DNA of 64,000 bases, from positions 344,689-408,688 of the forward strand of contig NZ_JYIW01000024.1 in assembly GCF_000956525.1 (NCBI RefSeq). The letters are read 5' to 3'. This stretch comes from Microbacterium oxydans (GTDB lineage: Bacteria; Actinomycetota; Actinomycetes; Actinomycetales; Microbacteriaceae). Shown piece by piece: positions 55,506-63,857 of this stretch. Numbering within the stretch: the stretch's first letter is position 1; every line of letters starts with the position of its first letter. The translations under genes and the position numbers were made by a program. The notes below the pieces were generated by a model. It saw nothing but the letters and a program-made list of their open reading frames with translations. It was not told the origin of the DNA and made no database searches.

Positions 55506-55511
55506 CAAGGA

Positions 55512-55517
55512 AGGCTA
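55512..55517 (-). promoter_or_regulatory. -10 box TAGCCT, leaderless promoter of the Nudix gene
   Basis: Minus-strand TAGCCT occupies -12 to -7 of the ATG at 55505. Confidence 0.55.
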
Positions 55518-55532
55518 GCCGACGAGCATCCG

Positions 55533-57179
55533 TCAGGAGTTCACGCGGATGATCTCCTGCTGATACGGAGCGATCACGTCGCCGGAGATGCGCAGGTCGA
55601 GCAGCAGGAAGCGGCGGGTGTCCGAGCTCTCGGCGGCCCACGACTCCAACCGATCCAGATCTTCGAGGGTGCGCACCACGACGCCCTCAGCCCCCACCGC
55701 GGCGCCGAACGCCGCGAAGTCGACCTCGGGGATGCGCATCGGTCCCTCGGCCAGGCCCTTCAGCCCGTAGAGGTTGACCTCGGCACCGTACGCGGCATCG
55801 TTCCAGATCACGGCCATGCCCCGACCGCCGGCAGCTCGCACAGCCGACTCGAGATCGGCGATCGCCATCAGACCGCCGCCATCGCCCGAGGTGAGGACGA
55901 CGGTCGACTCCTGGCGCGCGAACGCGGCGCCGACCACGCTCGGCCAGCCCAGACCGATCGACTGGAACGCGGTGCCGATCATCATCATGCGATCCGGGGC
56001 GGCGACCGGCCAGTACATGTTCGCCCAGCCGATGAAGTGCCCGCCGTCGGAGACCACGACACGGTCCTCGGGGAGCAGTGCTGCGATGCGGAGCGCAGCC
56101 GAACGCGGGTCGAGGCGCCCGTCCGCAGCGAGCTCATCGCCCGCGTCATAGGCGCGGGCGGCTGCCACATCGACGCTCTCGCGCCAGGGCAGCGCGGAGC
56201 GCGATGCGACGCGAGCCACCAGGGCCTCAGCCGCGACCCGTGCGTCTGCCCGCACGAAGCCGCCGATGTGCGCATGCGTCGCCGCCGGCGCGATGTCGAT
56301 CTGGAACACCCGGGTGCCCGGTGCGAACAGCTCGCCGAAGCGCATCGTGAACTGGTTCAGCGATGCGCCGAACACCACGGCGACGTCTGCCGTGCGGACG
56401 AGCTCCATGGCGCCATCGGCACCGAACCCACCGGTCACGCCCAGGTCGTACCGTGCGTCGGGGAACACCCCGCGTCCGAGCGCGGACGACGCCGTGAGCG
56501 CACCGGTGGCCTCGGCGAGGGCGCCCAGCGCGGTGCTCGCACCGGCCAGCCAGGCACCGCGTCCTGCCAGCAGGAACGGACGCTCCGCCTGCGACAGCGC
56601 GGCGGCGATCTCATCGAGCATCCCTTCCGCGAACTCGCCCTTCGGGGCCAACGGCGCGGGCACCCGAGGTGAGGGCGCGTCGGCGACCGGGCCGGCCTCG
56701 AGCGATGCGACGTCGTAGGGGATCGCCAGGACCACCGGCACGCGATACGTCAGGGCGTGCTCGATCGCGATCACGGTGGTGGCCGCGGCATCCGTCCGCC
56801 CGACGGTGTACGTGCGTGCGCCGACAGCCGAAGCGAGGGCGATCTGGTCGACATCCCACGGACGAGGGCCGGAGGTCGGCTCGTCGCCCACCACGAGAAC
56901 GAGCGGCACGTGCGCCTGCACGGCTTCGGCCAGCGCGGTCAGGGTGTTCGTGAAACCGGCGCCGTAGGTCGAGGTGCCGGCGGCGATGCGTCCCGATGCG
57001 CGGAAGTGCGCATCGGCTGCGACGACAGCGCCCTGTTCATGCCGCACGGCGGTGAAGACGGCGTCGGTCTGCGTCTCGATCGCGTCGAGGAAGTAGGCGT
57101 TGCCGTTGCCCATCACGCCGAAGACGGCGTCGATGTGCTGGGCGAGGGTGAGCGCGACGTGCGCGGAGACGGTGGGCAT
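55533..57179 (-). CDS. Thiamine-diphosphate-dependent enzyme (acetolactate synthase-like)
   Basis: This 548-residue protein has the three domains of the pyruvate-oxidase/acetolactate-synthase superfamily. The N-terminal PYR domain has GVMGNGNAYFLDAI and the catalytic Glu in VRHEQGAVVAADAHFRAS. The middle domain has FLLAGRGAWLAG. The C-terminal PP domain carries the cofactor motif SGDGGGLMAIADLESA and, about 30 residues on, NDAAYGAEV. It is not a clear IlvB, PoxB or benzoylformate decarboxylase, and no small subunit is encoded nearby. It should decarboxylate or condense a 2-oxo acid. AAAGG lies before the ATG within CGAAAGCCTTTCG. Confidence 0.85.
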   Translation of the reverse strand: MPTVSAHVALTLAQHIDAVFGVMGNGNAYFLDAIETQTDAVFTAVRHEQGAVVAADAHFRASGRIAAGTSTYGAGFTNTLTALAEAVQAHVPLVLVVGDEPTSGPRPWDVDQIALASAVGARTYTVGRTDAAATTVIAIEHALTYRVPVVLAIPYDVASLEAGPVADAPSPRVPAPLAPKGEFAEGMLDEIAAALSQAERPFLLAGRGAWLAGASTALGALAEATGALTASSALGRGVFPDARYDLGVTGGFGADGAMELVRTADVAVVFGASLNQFTMRFGELFAPGTRVFQIDIAPAATHAHIGGFVRADARVAAEALVARVASRSALPWRESVDVAAARAYDAGDELAADGRLDPRSAALRIAALLPEDRVVVSDGGHFIGWANMYWPVAAPDRMMMIGTAFQSIGLGWPSVVGAAFARQESTVVLTSGDGGGLMAIADLESAVRAAGGRGMAVIWNDAAYGAEVNLYGLKGLAEGPMRIPEVDFAAFGAAVGAEGVVVRTLEDLDRLESWAAESSDTRRFLLLDLRISGDVIAPYQQEIIRVNS

Positions 57180-57382
57180 GCGAAAGCCTTTCGAGACAGG
57201 GACGGAGAACCAGAGGATCCGTATGTGTCTCGCCTCAGCAGCCGTGCGGAGAGCTTCGTGCCCCTTTTTCGGGCACCGGCCTCAGAACGGCCGGACAGTC
57301 AGACTCTACCGCGCCTGATGCTGTCGCTGCGCCGACTTCACTCGGAAACATGGCGGAAACCGGGTGGGGGAAGTATCCCCTC
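57180..57382. other. 203-bp gap between divergent genes
   Basis: It should hold both promoters. It contains GTGCCC-N7-GGGCAC (near 57267-57285, around a T-run) and a GGCC-rich inverted repeat beside it. No gene is seen. Confidence 0.5.
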
Positions 57383-59062
57383 ATGGAGTCGCTGTTCAAC
57401 GGATACACCTCTCGTCGATCGCCGGTGCGGAACGGACCGCAACCCTGGGATGAGATGTTCCCGGCGGAGGCGCTCGCGAGCGGCGCCGATGTGCGGCTCC
57501 CGTACAAGGACATGTACCCGGCGCTCGCCGGCATGGATGACGCCGAGCTGCGAGCCAGGACGGATGCACTGGCCAGCTCCTATCTCGCCCAGGGCGTGAC
57601 CTTCGACTTCGCCGGGGAGGAGCGGCCCTTCCCGCTCGACGTCGTGCCGAGGGTGATCGCCGCGGACGACTGGACCTCGGTCGAGTCCGGCGTGAAGCAG
57701 CGCGTGCGTGCGCTCGAGGCGTTCCTGGCCGACGTGTACGGTCCGCAGCTCGCGGTGCACGACGGCGTGATCCCGGCATCGCTGATCAGCTCGTCCTCGC
57801 ATTTCCACCGCCAGGCTGCGGGCATCGTCGGCGCGAACGGCGTGCGCATCCACGTCGCGGGGATCGATGTCATCCGCGACGAGAAGGGCGCCTGGCGCGT
57901 GCTGGAGGACAACGTCCGGGTACCGAGCGGCGTGAGCTACGTGCTCGCGAATCGACGGGTCATGGCGCAGACGCTGCCGGAGCTGTTCACCAGCCTCCGT
58001 GTGCGGCCGGTCGTCGACTACCCCGGCCGCCTGCTGCAGGCCCTGCGTGCCGCGGCGCCAGCGGGCGTCGACGATCCGACGGTCGTCGTGCTGACTCCCG
58101 GCGTCTACAACTCGGCGTACTACGAGCACACGCTGCTCGCCCGCATGATGGGCATCGAGCTCGTCGAAGGACGCGACCTCTTCTGCTCCGGCGGACGGGT
58201 GTGGATGCACACGACCGCCGGCCCGACGAGGGTCGACGTGATCTACCGCAGGGTCGACGACGAGTTCCTCGACCCGCAGCACTTCCGGCCGGACTCCGTG
58301 CTGGGCGCGCCGGGGTTGATGCTCGCGGCCCGACTCGGCAACGTCACCCTCGCGAACGCGATCGGCAACGGGCTCGCCGACGACAAGCTCGTGTACACGT
58401 ATGTGCCCGAGCTCATCAAGTACTACCTCGGCGAGGATCCGATCCTGCCGAACGTCGACACCTGGCGGCTCGAGGACCCTGGAGCGCTCGAGGAGGTGCT
58501 CGATCGGCTCGACGAGCTCGTGGTGAAGCCGGTCGACGGCTCCGGCGGTAAGGGGCTCGTGGTCGGTCCCGACGCCTCGCGGGCGACGCTCGACGCGCTG
58601 CGCGCCAGTCTGCGGGCCGATCCTCGGGGCTGGATCGCGCAGCCGGTCGTGCAGCTCTCGACCATTCCCACACTGGTCGAGGACGGATTCCGGCCGCGAC
58701 ACGTCGACCTGCGTCCCTTCGCCGTGAACGACGGCACCGACATCTGGGTGCTGCCCGGCGGCCTGACGCGGGTCGCGCTGCCGGAGGGACAGCTGGTCGT
58801 GAACTCGAGTCAAGGCGGTGGTTCGAAGGACACCTGGGTGCTCGACCCTTCGCTGTTCACCGGGCCGACGACGACTGTCACCGGCATCGCCGATCCGGCA
58901 TCCGATGAGGTCTCGCTCGCCACCGGCGCGATCGGGGTCGTGTCTCCGCCGCGCGAGGAGCCGCATCCGCCGTTCCTGTCGTCACCGCAGGACGAGGACC
59001 TCGAGACGCGTCACCACCAGCAACAGCAGCAACAGCAGCAGCAGGGAGCCGGGACATGCTGA
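57383..59062 (+). CDS. Circularly permuted ATP-grasp protein (DUF404/DUF407 type)
   Basis: This 559-residue protein of the circularly permuted ATP-grasp family is predicted to form amide or peptide bonds using ATP. Features are LFNGYTSRRS at the start, YGPQLAVHDGVIPASLI, RVLEDNVRVPSGVSYVLANR, LTPGVYNSAYYEHTLLA and the late GSGGKGLVVG, GWIAQPVVQLSTIPTL and LRPFAVND. The ATG at 57383 has GGGGGAAG upstream; an ATG 11 codons earlier has no good site. The C-terminus is a His/Gln tract coded by CAG/CAA repeats. It overlaps the alpha-E gene by 7 bases and belongs to a conserved three-gene set with it and the transglutaminase gene. Confidence 0.92.
   Translation: MESLFNGYTSRRSPVRNGPQPWDEMFPAEALASGADVRLPYKDMYPALAGMDDAELRARTDALASSYLAQGVTFDFAGEERPFPLDVVPRVIAADDWTSVESGVKQRVRALEAFLADVYGPQLAVHDGVIPASLISSSSHFHRQAAGIVGANGVRIHVAGIDVIRDEKGAWRVLEDNVRVPSGVSYVLANRRVMAQTLPELFTSLRVRPVVDYPGRLLQALRAAAPAGVDDPTVVVLTPGVYNSAYYEHTLLARMMGIELVEGRDLFCSGGRVWMHTTAGPTRVDVIYRRVDDEFLDPQHFRPDSVLGAPGLMLAARLGNVTLANAIGNGLADDKLVYTYVPELIKYYLGEDPILPNVDTWRLEDPGALEEVLDRLDELVVKPVDGSGGKGLVVGPDASRATLDALRASLRADPRGWIAQPVVQLSTIPTLVEDGFRPRHVDLRPFAVNDGTDIWVLPGGLTRVALPEGQLVVNSSQGGGSKDTWVLDPSLFTGPTTTVTGIADPASDEVSLATGAIGVVSPPREEPHPPFLSSPQDEDLETRHHQQQQQQQQQGAGTC
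59019..59043 (+). repeat. CAG/CAA microsatellite coding a glutamine tract
   Basis: Alternating CAG and CAA codons encode about nine glutamines just before the stop of the ATP-grasp gene. Confidence 0.85.
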
Positions 59063-59982
59063 GCCGCATCGCCGAGGCGCTCTTCTGGATCGGTCGCTAC
59101 GTCGAACGGGCTGACGGCACCGCGCGCATCCTCGACGTGCACCTGCAGCTGCTGCTCGAGGATCCCTGGGTCGAGGAGGACACCGCCTGCCGTGCGCTGC
59201 TCTCGGTCATGGGCACCACGGCCGACGGCGACAGTGTGGTCGGTCGCGACGATGTGGTGCGGCTGCTCGCGCTCGACCGCGAGCACTCCGCCTCGATCGC
59301 GCACTCCATCGCCGCAGCTCGCGAGAACGCGCGGCGGGCGCGGGAGATCATCTCGACCGACCTCTGGGAGACCTTGAACGAGTCGTACGCGCGGATGCCG
59401 CGGTGGATCGCCTCCGACAAGACCCACCCGTTCTTCCGGTGGGTGCGGGATCGATCGGCGTTGGCGTTCGGCGTGGTCGACTCCTCGACGAGTCGCGACG
59501 AGGCATGGCAGTTCTTCGTGCTCGGCCGCTCGATCGAGCGCGCTGACATGACGGCGAGGCTGTTGGCGACCCGGTCGCTGACCGAGGCAGGCGGCCCGAG
59601 CTGGACGACGCTGCTGCGCAGCTGCGGAGCGTACGAAGCGCACCTGCGCAGCCATCGGGCGGTGCCGACCGCGGCGTCCGCTGTGGAGTTCCTGCTCGTC
59701 GACCGGCTGTTCCCGCGGTCGGTGCTGTCGAGCATTCTGCAGGCGGAGGAATGCCTGCGGGGAATGGACCCGGCCGGGGCGTTCGGTACGCCGGATCGGG
59801 CGCACCGCGTGCTCGGACGGTTGCGGTCCGAGCTGGAGTACCGACCGATCGGCGACACGGTGCACCGGCTGTCGGAGAGCATGGAAGAGGTGCAGGTGGG
59901 GATGTCCGTGGCGAGCGATGCGATCAGGGAGCGGTACTTCCCGTCGATCGCGATGCCGGTGTGGATCGGAGAGGCGCTGTGA
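59056..59982 (+). CDS. Alpha-E domain protein (DUF403)
   Basis: This 308-residue all-helical protein begins LSRIAEALFWIGRYVERADGTARILDVHL, the signature of the alpha-E domain, and contains ALAFGVVDSSTSRDEAWQFFVLGRSIERADMTARLL. The family nearly always travels with the permuted ATP-grasp and a transglutaminase-like gene. It may carry the substrate or serve as a partner in peptide-bond formation, but it has no shown activity. It overlaps the genes on both sides, which indicates tight co-translation. Confidence 0.93.
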   Translation: MLSRIAEALFWIGRYVERADGTARILDVHLQLLLEDPWVEEDTACRALLSVMGTTADGDSVVGRDDVVRLLALDREHSASIAHSIAAARENARRAREIISTDLWETLNESYARMPRWIASDKTHPFFRWVRDRSALAFGVVDSSTSRDEAWQFFVLGRSIERADMTARLLATRSLTEAGGPSWTTLLRSCGAYEAHLRSHRAVPTAASAVEFLLVDRLFPRSVLSSILQAEECLRGMDPAGAFGTPDRAHRVLGRLRSELEYRPIGDTVHRLSESMEEVQVGMSVASDAIRERYFPSIAMPVWIGEAL

Positions 59983-60824
59983 GCCGGCTGCGGATCGTGC
60001 ACCGAACCGGGTTCCGGTACGAGAAGCCGGCGACCGCGTCGTACAACGAGGCCAGGATGCTGCCGCACTCCCGCGAGGGGCAGTTCGTGCTGCAGGCGAA
60101 TCTCGAGATCTCGCCGACCGCGACGCAGCACTCGTACGCCGACTACTGGGACACGCGGGTGTCGACCTTCGAGCTGCTCACGCCCCATCAGCTGCTGACG
60201 GTGACGGCGACGAGCGTCGTCGACGTGCGGGTGACGCCGCGGGCCAGGACATCGATCGACTGGGAGGAGCTCGCGGCACGCATCCCGCAGTCGCTCTCGC
60301 TCGCCGAGTGCGTGGTGCAGACCCCGGCGACGGCACCTGATGAGGAGATGCTCGAACTCGCGGCACGCATCAAGGGCGGCGGCGGCAGCGTCGAGGATGT
60401 CGCCTCCGAGATCTGCCGCACCATCGGCGAGGCGATGGAGTATCAGAGCGGCGTGACCGGGGTGAACTCCACCGCACGCGAGGCATGGGCCGCGCGGACG
60501 GGGGTCTGTCAGGACATCGCGCACGTCGCACTCGGGGTGCTTCGGGCGACCGGCATCCCGGCGCGGTACGTCTCGGGCTACCTGCATCCTGATCCGACCG
60601 CGTCGATCGGACAGCCGGTGATCGGCGAGTCGCATGCCTGGGTCGAGTGGTACTCGGGGGAGTGGCACGGCTACGACCCGACGAACCTCGCTGACATCGG
60701 GGAGTCGCACGTCTACGTCGGGCACGGCCGCGACTACACCGACGTGGCACCGTTGCGAGGCGTGTACGCCGGGCCGAGCGCCTCGGAGCTGTTCGTCTCC
60801 GTCGAGGTCACGCGGCTGGACTGA
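59979..60824 (+). CDS. Transglutaminase-like cysteine peptidase/amidase
   Basis: This 281-residue protein has an N-terminal beta-rich bacterial transglutaminase-like domain (LRIVHRTGFRYEKPATASYNEARMLP). The transglutaminase core follows with the triad Cys in RTGVCQDIAH, His in GESHAWVEWY and Asp in GYDPTN. Such proteins cleave or form amide bonds. In this set it may reverse or modify the product of the ATP-grasp enzyme. The GTG start at 59979 overlaps the DUF403 stop (GTGA). No signal peptide is seen, so it should act in the cytoplasm. Confidence 0.93.
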   Translation: MSRLRIVHRTGFRYEKPATASYNEARMLPHSREGQFVLQANLEISPTATQHSYADYWDTRVSTFELLTPHQLLTVTATSVVDVRVTPRARTSIDWEELAARIPQSLSLAECVVQTPATAPDEEMLELAARIKGGGGSVEDVASEICRTIGEAMEYQSGVTGVNSTAREAWAARTGVCQDIAHVALGVLRATGIPARYVSGYLHPDPTASIGQPVIGESHAWVEWYSGEWHGYDPTNLADIGESHVYVGHGRDYTDVAPLRGVYAGPSASELFVSVEVTRLD

Positions 60825-60868
60825 CCCCGCTCCCGCGCCCCTCGTCCCCGCCCCCACTGCACGTGAGG

Positions 60869-60916
60869 GGTCAATACACGCCGCGCGCCGGCCGAGAGCT
60901 GCGGCGTGTTCTGACC
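60869..60916 (+). promoter_or_regulatory. Long imperfect hairpin before the phosphoribosyltransferase gene
   Basis: GGTCAATACACGCCGC (60869-60884) pairs with GCGGCGTGTTCTGACC (60901-60916) except for a 2-base internal mismatch, around a 16-base loop. It lies 45 bp after the transglutaminase stop and 46 bp before the next GTG, so it is either a terminator or an element in the leader. Confidence 0.6.
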
Positions 60917-60962
60917 ACTCGGCGTGGATGCCGGCACCACTCGTATACAGGAGAATGAACCA

Positions 60963-61472
60963 GTGACTGATGCATCGAACGAGCGCGAGACGCTCACCTG
61001 GGACGGATTCGGCGCGGCGACCCGCGAACTCGCACGCACCATCGTCGACAGCGGCTTCGAGCCCGAGGTCGTCGTGGCGATCGCCCGCGGCGGCCTGCTG
61101 CCTGCGGGCGCCATCGCCTACGGTCTCGGAGCGAAGAACTGCGGCGCCATCAACGTCGAGTTCTACACCGGCATCGGCACGGTGCTCGACGCGCCGGAGG
61201 TGCTGCCGCCCGAGCTCGACATGGCCTACCTCGACGGACGCCGGGTGCTGCTGGTCGACGACGTCGCCGACTCCGGACGCACGCTCGCCCTCGCCGTGCA
61301 GCTGCTGCAGGACAAGGGTGCAGACGTGCGCTCGGTGACGATCTACACGAAGCCGACGACGATCATCCAGCCCGACTACGCCTGGAAGGACACCGACCTC
61401 TGGATCAACTTCCCGTGGTCGTTCCAGGGCACCGTGCGCGAAGAGGATCTCGGACTCGCGCCATCCGCGTGA
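60963..61472 (+). CDS. Phosphoribosyltransferase (purine salvage type)
   Basis: This 169-residue type-I phosphoribosyltransferase has the PRPP-binding motif RVLLVDDVADSGRT and an N-terminal VVVAIARGGLLPAGAIAYGLG. The short size and the C-terminal LWINFPW resemble Gpt-like xanthine/guanine enzymes, so it probably adds ribose phosphate to a purine base; the base is not certain. The GTG at 60963 has AGGAG upstream. It is convergent with ligB, 14 bp apart. Confidence 0.85.
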   Translation: MTDASNERETLTWDGFGAATRELARTIVDSGFEPEVVVAIARGGLLPAGAIAYGLGAKNCGAINVEFYTGIGTVLDAPEVLPPELDMAYLDGRRVLLVDDVADSGRTLALAVQLLQDKGADVRSVTIYTKPTTIIQPDYAWKDTDLWINFPWSFQGTVREEDLGLAPSA

Positions 61473-61486
61473 ACTGAGGCGCCGGG

Positions 61487-63010
61487 TCAGCCTCGCAGGA
61501 GCGCACGCAGCGTCTGGATCGTGTCGGCATCGGCGGCGGTCTTGTCGGGGCGGTAGTGCTTCACGCGGGCGAAGCGCAGCGCGATGCCGCCGGGATACCG
61601 CGGAGAGCGCTGCACGCCGTCGATCGCGATCTCGACGACGATCTCGGGACGAAGGAAGACGGTCGACGCAGTGCGGTGCGTCTCGTACTCGGGGAACCGC
61701 TCGGTCTGCCACTTCAGCAGCTCGTCGGTGAGGCCCTTGAAGGTCTTGCCGACCATGACGAACCCGCCGGGCTCGCCGAACTCTCCGGCGGGATCCGCAG
61801 CGCCGAGATGCAGGTTCGACAGCCAGCCCTGGCGTCTGCCTGATCCCCACTCCGCGCCCAGCACGACCAGGTCGTAGGTGAGCACCGGCTTGACCTTGAC
61901 CCAGGACTTCCCGCGCCGGCCCGCCGTGTAGGGAGAGTCGATTGCTTTCACGACCACGCCCTCGTGCCCGGCAGCCAGCGCATCGCGGGAGAGCTGCTCG
62001 GCGGCGTCGGCGTCGGCGGTGACGATGCCGGGGATGCGCCACTCGCCGGCCACACGTTCGAGCTCGGCGAGGCGCGTGGCGAGCGGCTCATCGATGAGGT
62101 CGCGTCCGTCGACATGCAGGACGTCGAAGAACCACGGGCGAAGCAGGAGCTCTCGGGAGACATCTGCACCGAACCGAGACATAGTCTCCTGGAAGGGGCG
62201 GGGCCCGCCGTCTTCATCGAGCGACAGCGTCTCGCCGTCGAGGATGAGATCGTGCGCGGGGAGCGACCGCACGATGTCGACGAGCTCCGGTACGCGGTGC
62301 GTGATGTCGGCCAGGCTGCGCGTGTACACGCCGACCTCGTCGCCGTGCCGATGCACCTGGATGCGCGCGCCGTCGAGCTTGAACTCGACGGATGCCTCGC
62401 CCGTGACCTCGAGCGCGGCGGACGGCGTGGCGGCCGTGGACGCCAACATCGGCAGCACAGGACGGCCAACCGCCAGGCCGATGGCCTCGAGCTGTGCAGG
62501 GGATCCGGTCAGCGCGATGCGCGCGGTCTCGCCCAGGTCGCCCGAGAGCATCGCGGCACGTCGGACGATCGCGATCGGACGGTCGGCGGCGCGAGCGATC
62601 GCATCGAGGACGACACCGGACAGCGCACCGGTGCGCAGCTCGCCGAGCATGGACCTGGCGAGGAAGTCCCACTCCGCCGGGGTCGCCCGGTTCGCGAGAT
62701 CGACGAGCAGCCCGGTTCGCACAGCCGCCGAACCGGATCCGGATGCCGCGGCCACGGCGCTGAGCGCAATGTCGACGTCGGCGACGGACAGCCCGGACTC
62801 CTGGGCGTGCACGACGTCGAGCGCACCAAGGCTCCGCCAGCCCACCCCCAGTCGTCCCTGACGCGGTGCCGCGAGCAGCAGACCGACGAGGGTCGTGATC
62901 TCGACTTCCTCGGCGCTGCGCAGCAACCGGGCGAGGGCATCGATCTTCGCCAGGCGTGAGGCCGTGGCGGCGACCTCTTCGGTCGTGGAGACGAGCTCTG
63001 AGAGCAGCAT
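61487..63010 (-). CDS. ligB: ATP-dependent DNA ligase, LigB type
   Basis: This 507-residue ligase has the same length as mycobacterial LigB. It has an N-terminal DNA-binding domain (RQGRLGVGWRSL, LGELRTGALSGVVLDAIARA), the adenylation domain with nucleophilic Lys in EFKLDGARIQVHR, YTRSLADITHRVPEL, DGETLSL, EGVVVKAIDSPY and KSWVKVKPV, and the C-terminal OB fold with FVMVGKTFKGLTDE and QRSPRYPGGIALRFARV. The start at MLLSELV matches LigB starts; the upstream frame is shadow. It joins DNA nicks in repair and is not the essential NAD-dependent ligase. No Ku or LigD gene lies nearby. Confidence 0.96.
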   Translation of the reverse strand: MLLSELVSTTEEVAATASRLAKIDALARLLRSAEEVEITTLVGLLLAAPRQGRLGVGWRSLGALDVVHAQESGLSVADVDIALSAVAAASGSGSAAVRTGLLVDLANRATPAEWDFLARSMLGELRTGALSGVVLDAIARAADRPIAIVRRAAMLSGDLGETARIALTGSPAQLEAIGLAVGRPVLPMLASTAATPSAALEVTGEASVEFKLDGARIQVHRHGDEVGVYTRSLADITHRVPELVDIVRSLPAHDLILDGETLSLDEDGGPRPFQETMSRFGADVSRELLLRPWFFDVLHVDGRDLIDEPLATRLAELERVAGEWRIPGIVTADADAAEQLSRDALAAGHEGVVVKAIDSPYTAGRRGKSWVKVKPVLTYDLVVLGAEWGSGRRQGWLSNLHLGAADPAGEFGEPGGFVMVGKTFKGLTDELLKWQTERFPEYETHRTASTVFLRPEIVVEIAIDGVQRSPRYPGGIALRFARVKHYRPDKTAADADTIQTLRALLRG

Positions 63011-63066
63011 CCACGAATTGTCGCACCGGCCTCCGACATCATCGAGGGGCTTGCGCACGCCCCGGC

Positions 63067-63837
63067 TCAGCGTCCGCGGAACTCCGGCTTCCGCTTCTCC
63101 TGGAACGCCGCGAAACCCTCGCGGTAGTCGTCGGTGTCGCACAGCGCGGCCTGCGCGGCATTCTCGACGTCGATCGAGTCCCAGAGTGCAAGGCGCTCAT
63201 CGCGGATGCGGGCGACGAGCTGCTTGCTCGCCAGGAACGCCGCTGTGGCTCCTCGTGCGGCGGCCGTCGCGGCATCCGTCGTCGCCTGCACGACCAGATC
63301 GTCGGGGAAGACGCGGGAGAACAGGCCGGATGCCACGGCCTCCGTGCCGGTCATCAGCCGACCCGTGTAGATGAGGTCGAGCGTCTTGTGCGCTCCGAGC
63401 CGATCGAGGAACAGGGCGTGCCCGCCCGAGTCGAGCGTCGCGCCGAGGGCGGCGAACGGGGAGCCGATCTTCGCCGACTCGGCCACGTACACGACGTCCG
63501 TCGCGATCAGCAGGCCGAGCCCGACGCCGAGGCATGCGCCGTGCGCGACCGCGAAGGTCGGCGCCGGGAACCGCGACATGCGCTGCAGCAGCGGCGTCAC
63601 GACGCCACCGAGGAAGCCGATCACGTCGTCATCCCGCGGATCGACGTCGGAGATGTCCCGCCCGGCGCAGAACGCCCTGCCCTCGCCGCGCAGCACGAGT
63701 GCGCGGACACCGGCGGCTTCCGCCTCGGAGTACGCCGAATCCAGTCCGTGCAGCGCCTGCTCGTCGAGAGCGTTCAGCTTCGCCGGGGCGCGCAGCGTGA
63801 TGTGCGCGACGTCTTCGGCGATGGTCAGGTCGATCAT
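63067..63837 (-). CDS. Enoyl-CoA hydratase/isomerase (PaaG-like)
   Basis: This 256-residue crotonase-family protein has the CoA-binding and oxyanion segments APAKLNALDEQAL, GRAFCAGRDISDVD and AHGACLGVGLGL. The catalytic acid in GATLDSGGHALF resembles PaaG-type isomerases of phenylacetyl-CoA breakdown, which use a single Asp. Ordinary beta-oxidation hydratase is the alternative. AAAGGA lies before the ATG. Behind the start is a repeat array that runs to the window end. Its neighbours do not show a phenylacetate operon. Confidence 0.9.
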   Translation of the reverse strand: MIDLTIAEDVAHITLRAPAKLNALDEQALHGLDSAYSEAEAAGVRALVLRGEGRAFCAGRDISDVDPRDDDVIGFLGGVVTPLLQRMSRFPAPTFAVAHGACLGVGLGLLIATDVVYVAESAKIGSPFAALGATLDSGGHALFLDRLGAHKTLDLIYTGRLMTGTEAVASGLFSRVFPDDLVVQATTDAATAAARGATAAFLASKQLVARIRDERLALWDSIDVENAAQAALCDTDDYREGFAAFQEKRKPEFRGR

Positions 63838-63857
63838 GCGGGGGTGTCCTTTCGTCG

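Noticed and set aside
57180..57192. CGAAAGCCTTTCG as an operator for the thiamine-diphosphate enzyme
   Set aside because: The short palindrome contains the AAAGG ribosome-binding site directly before the ATG, and its symmetry may be chance.
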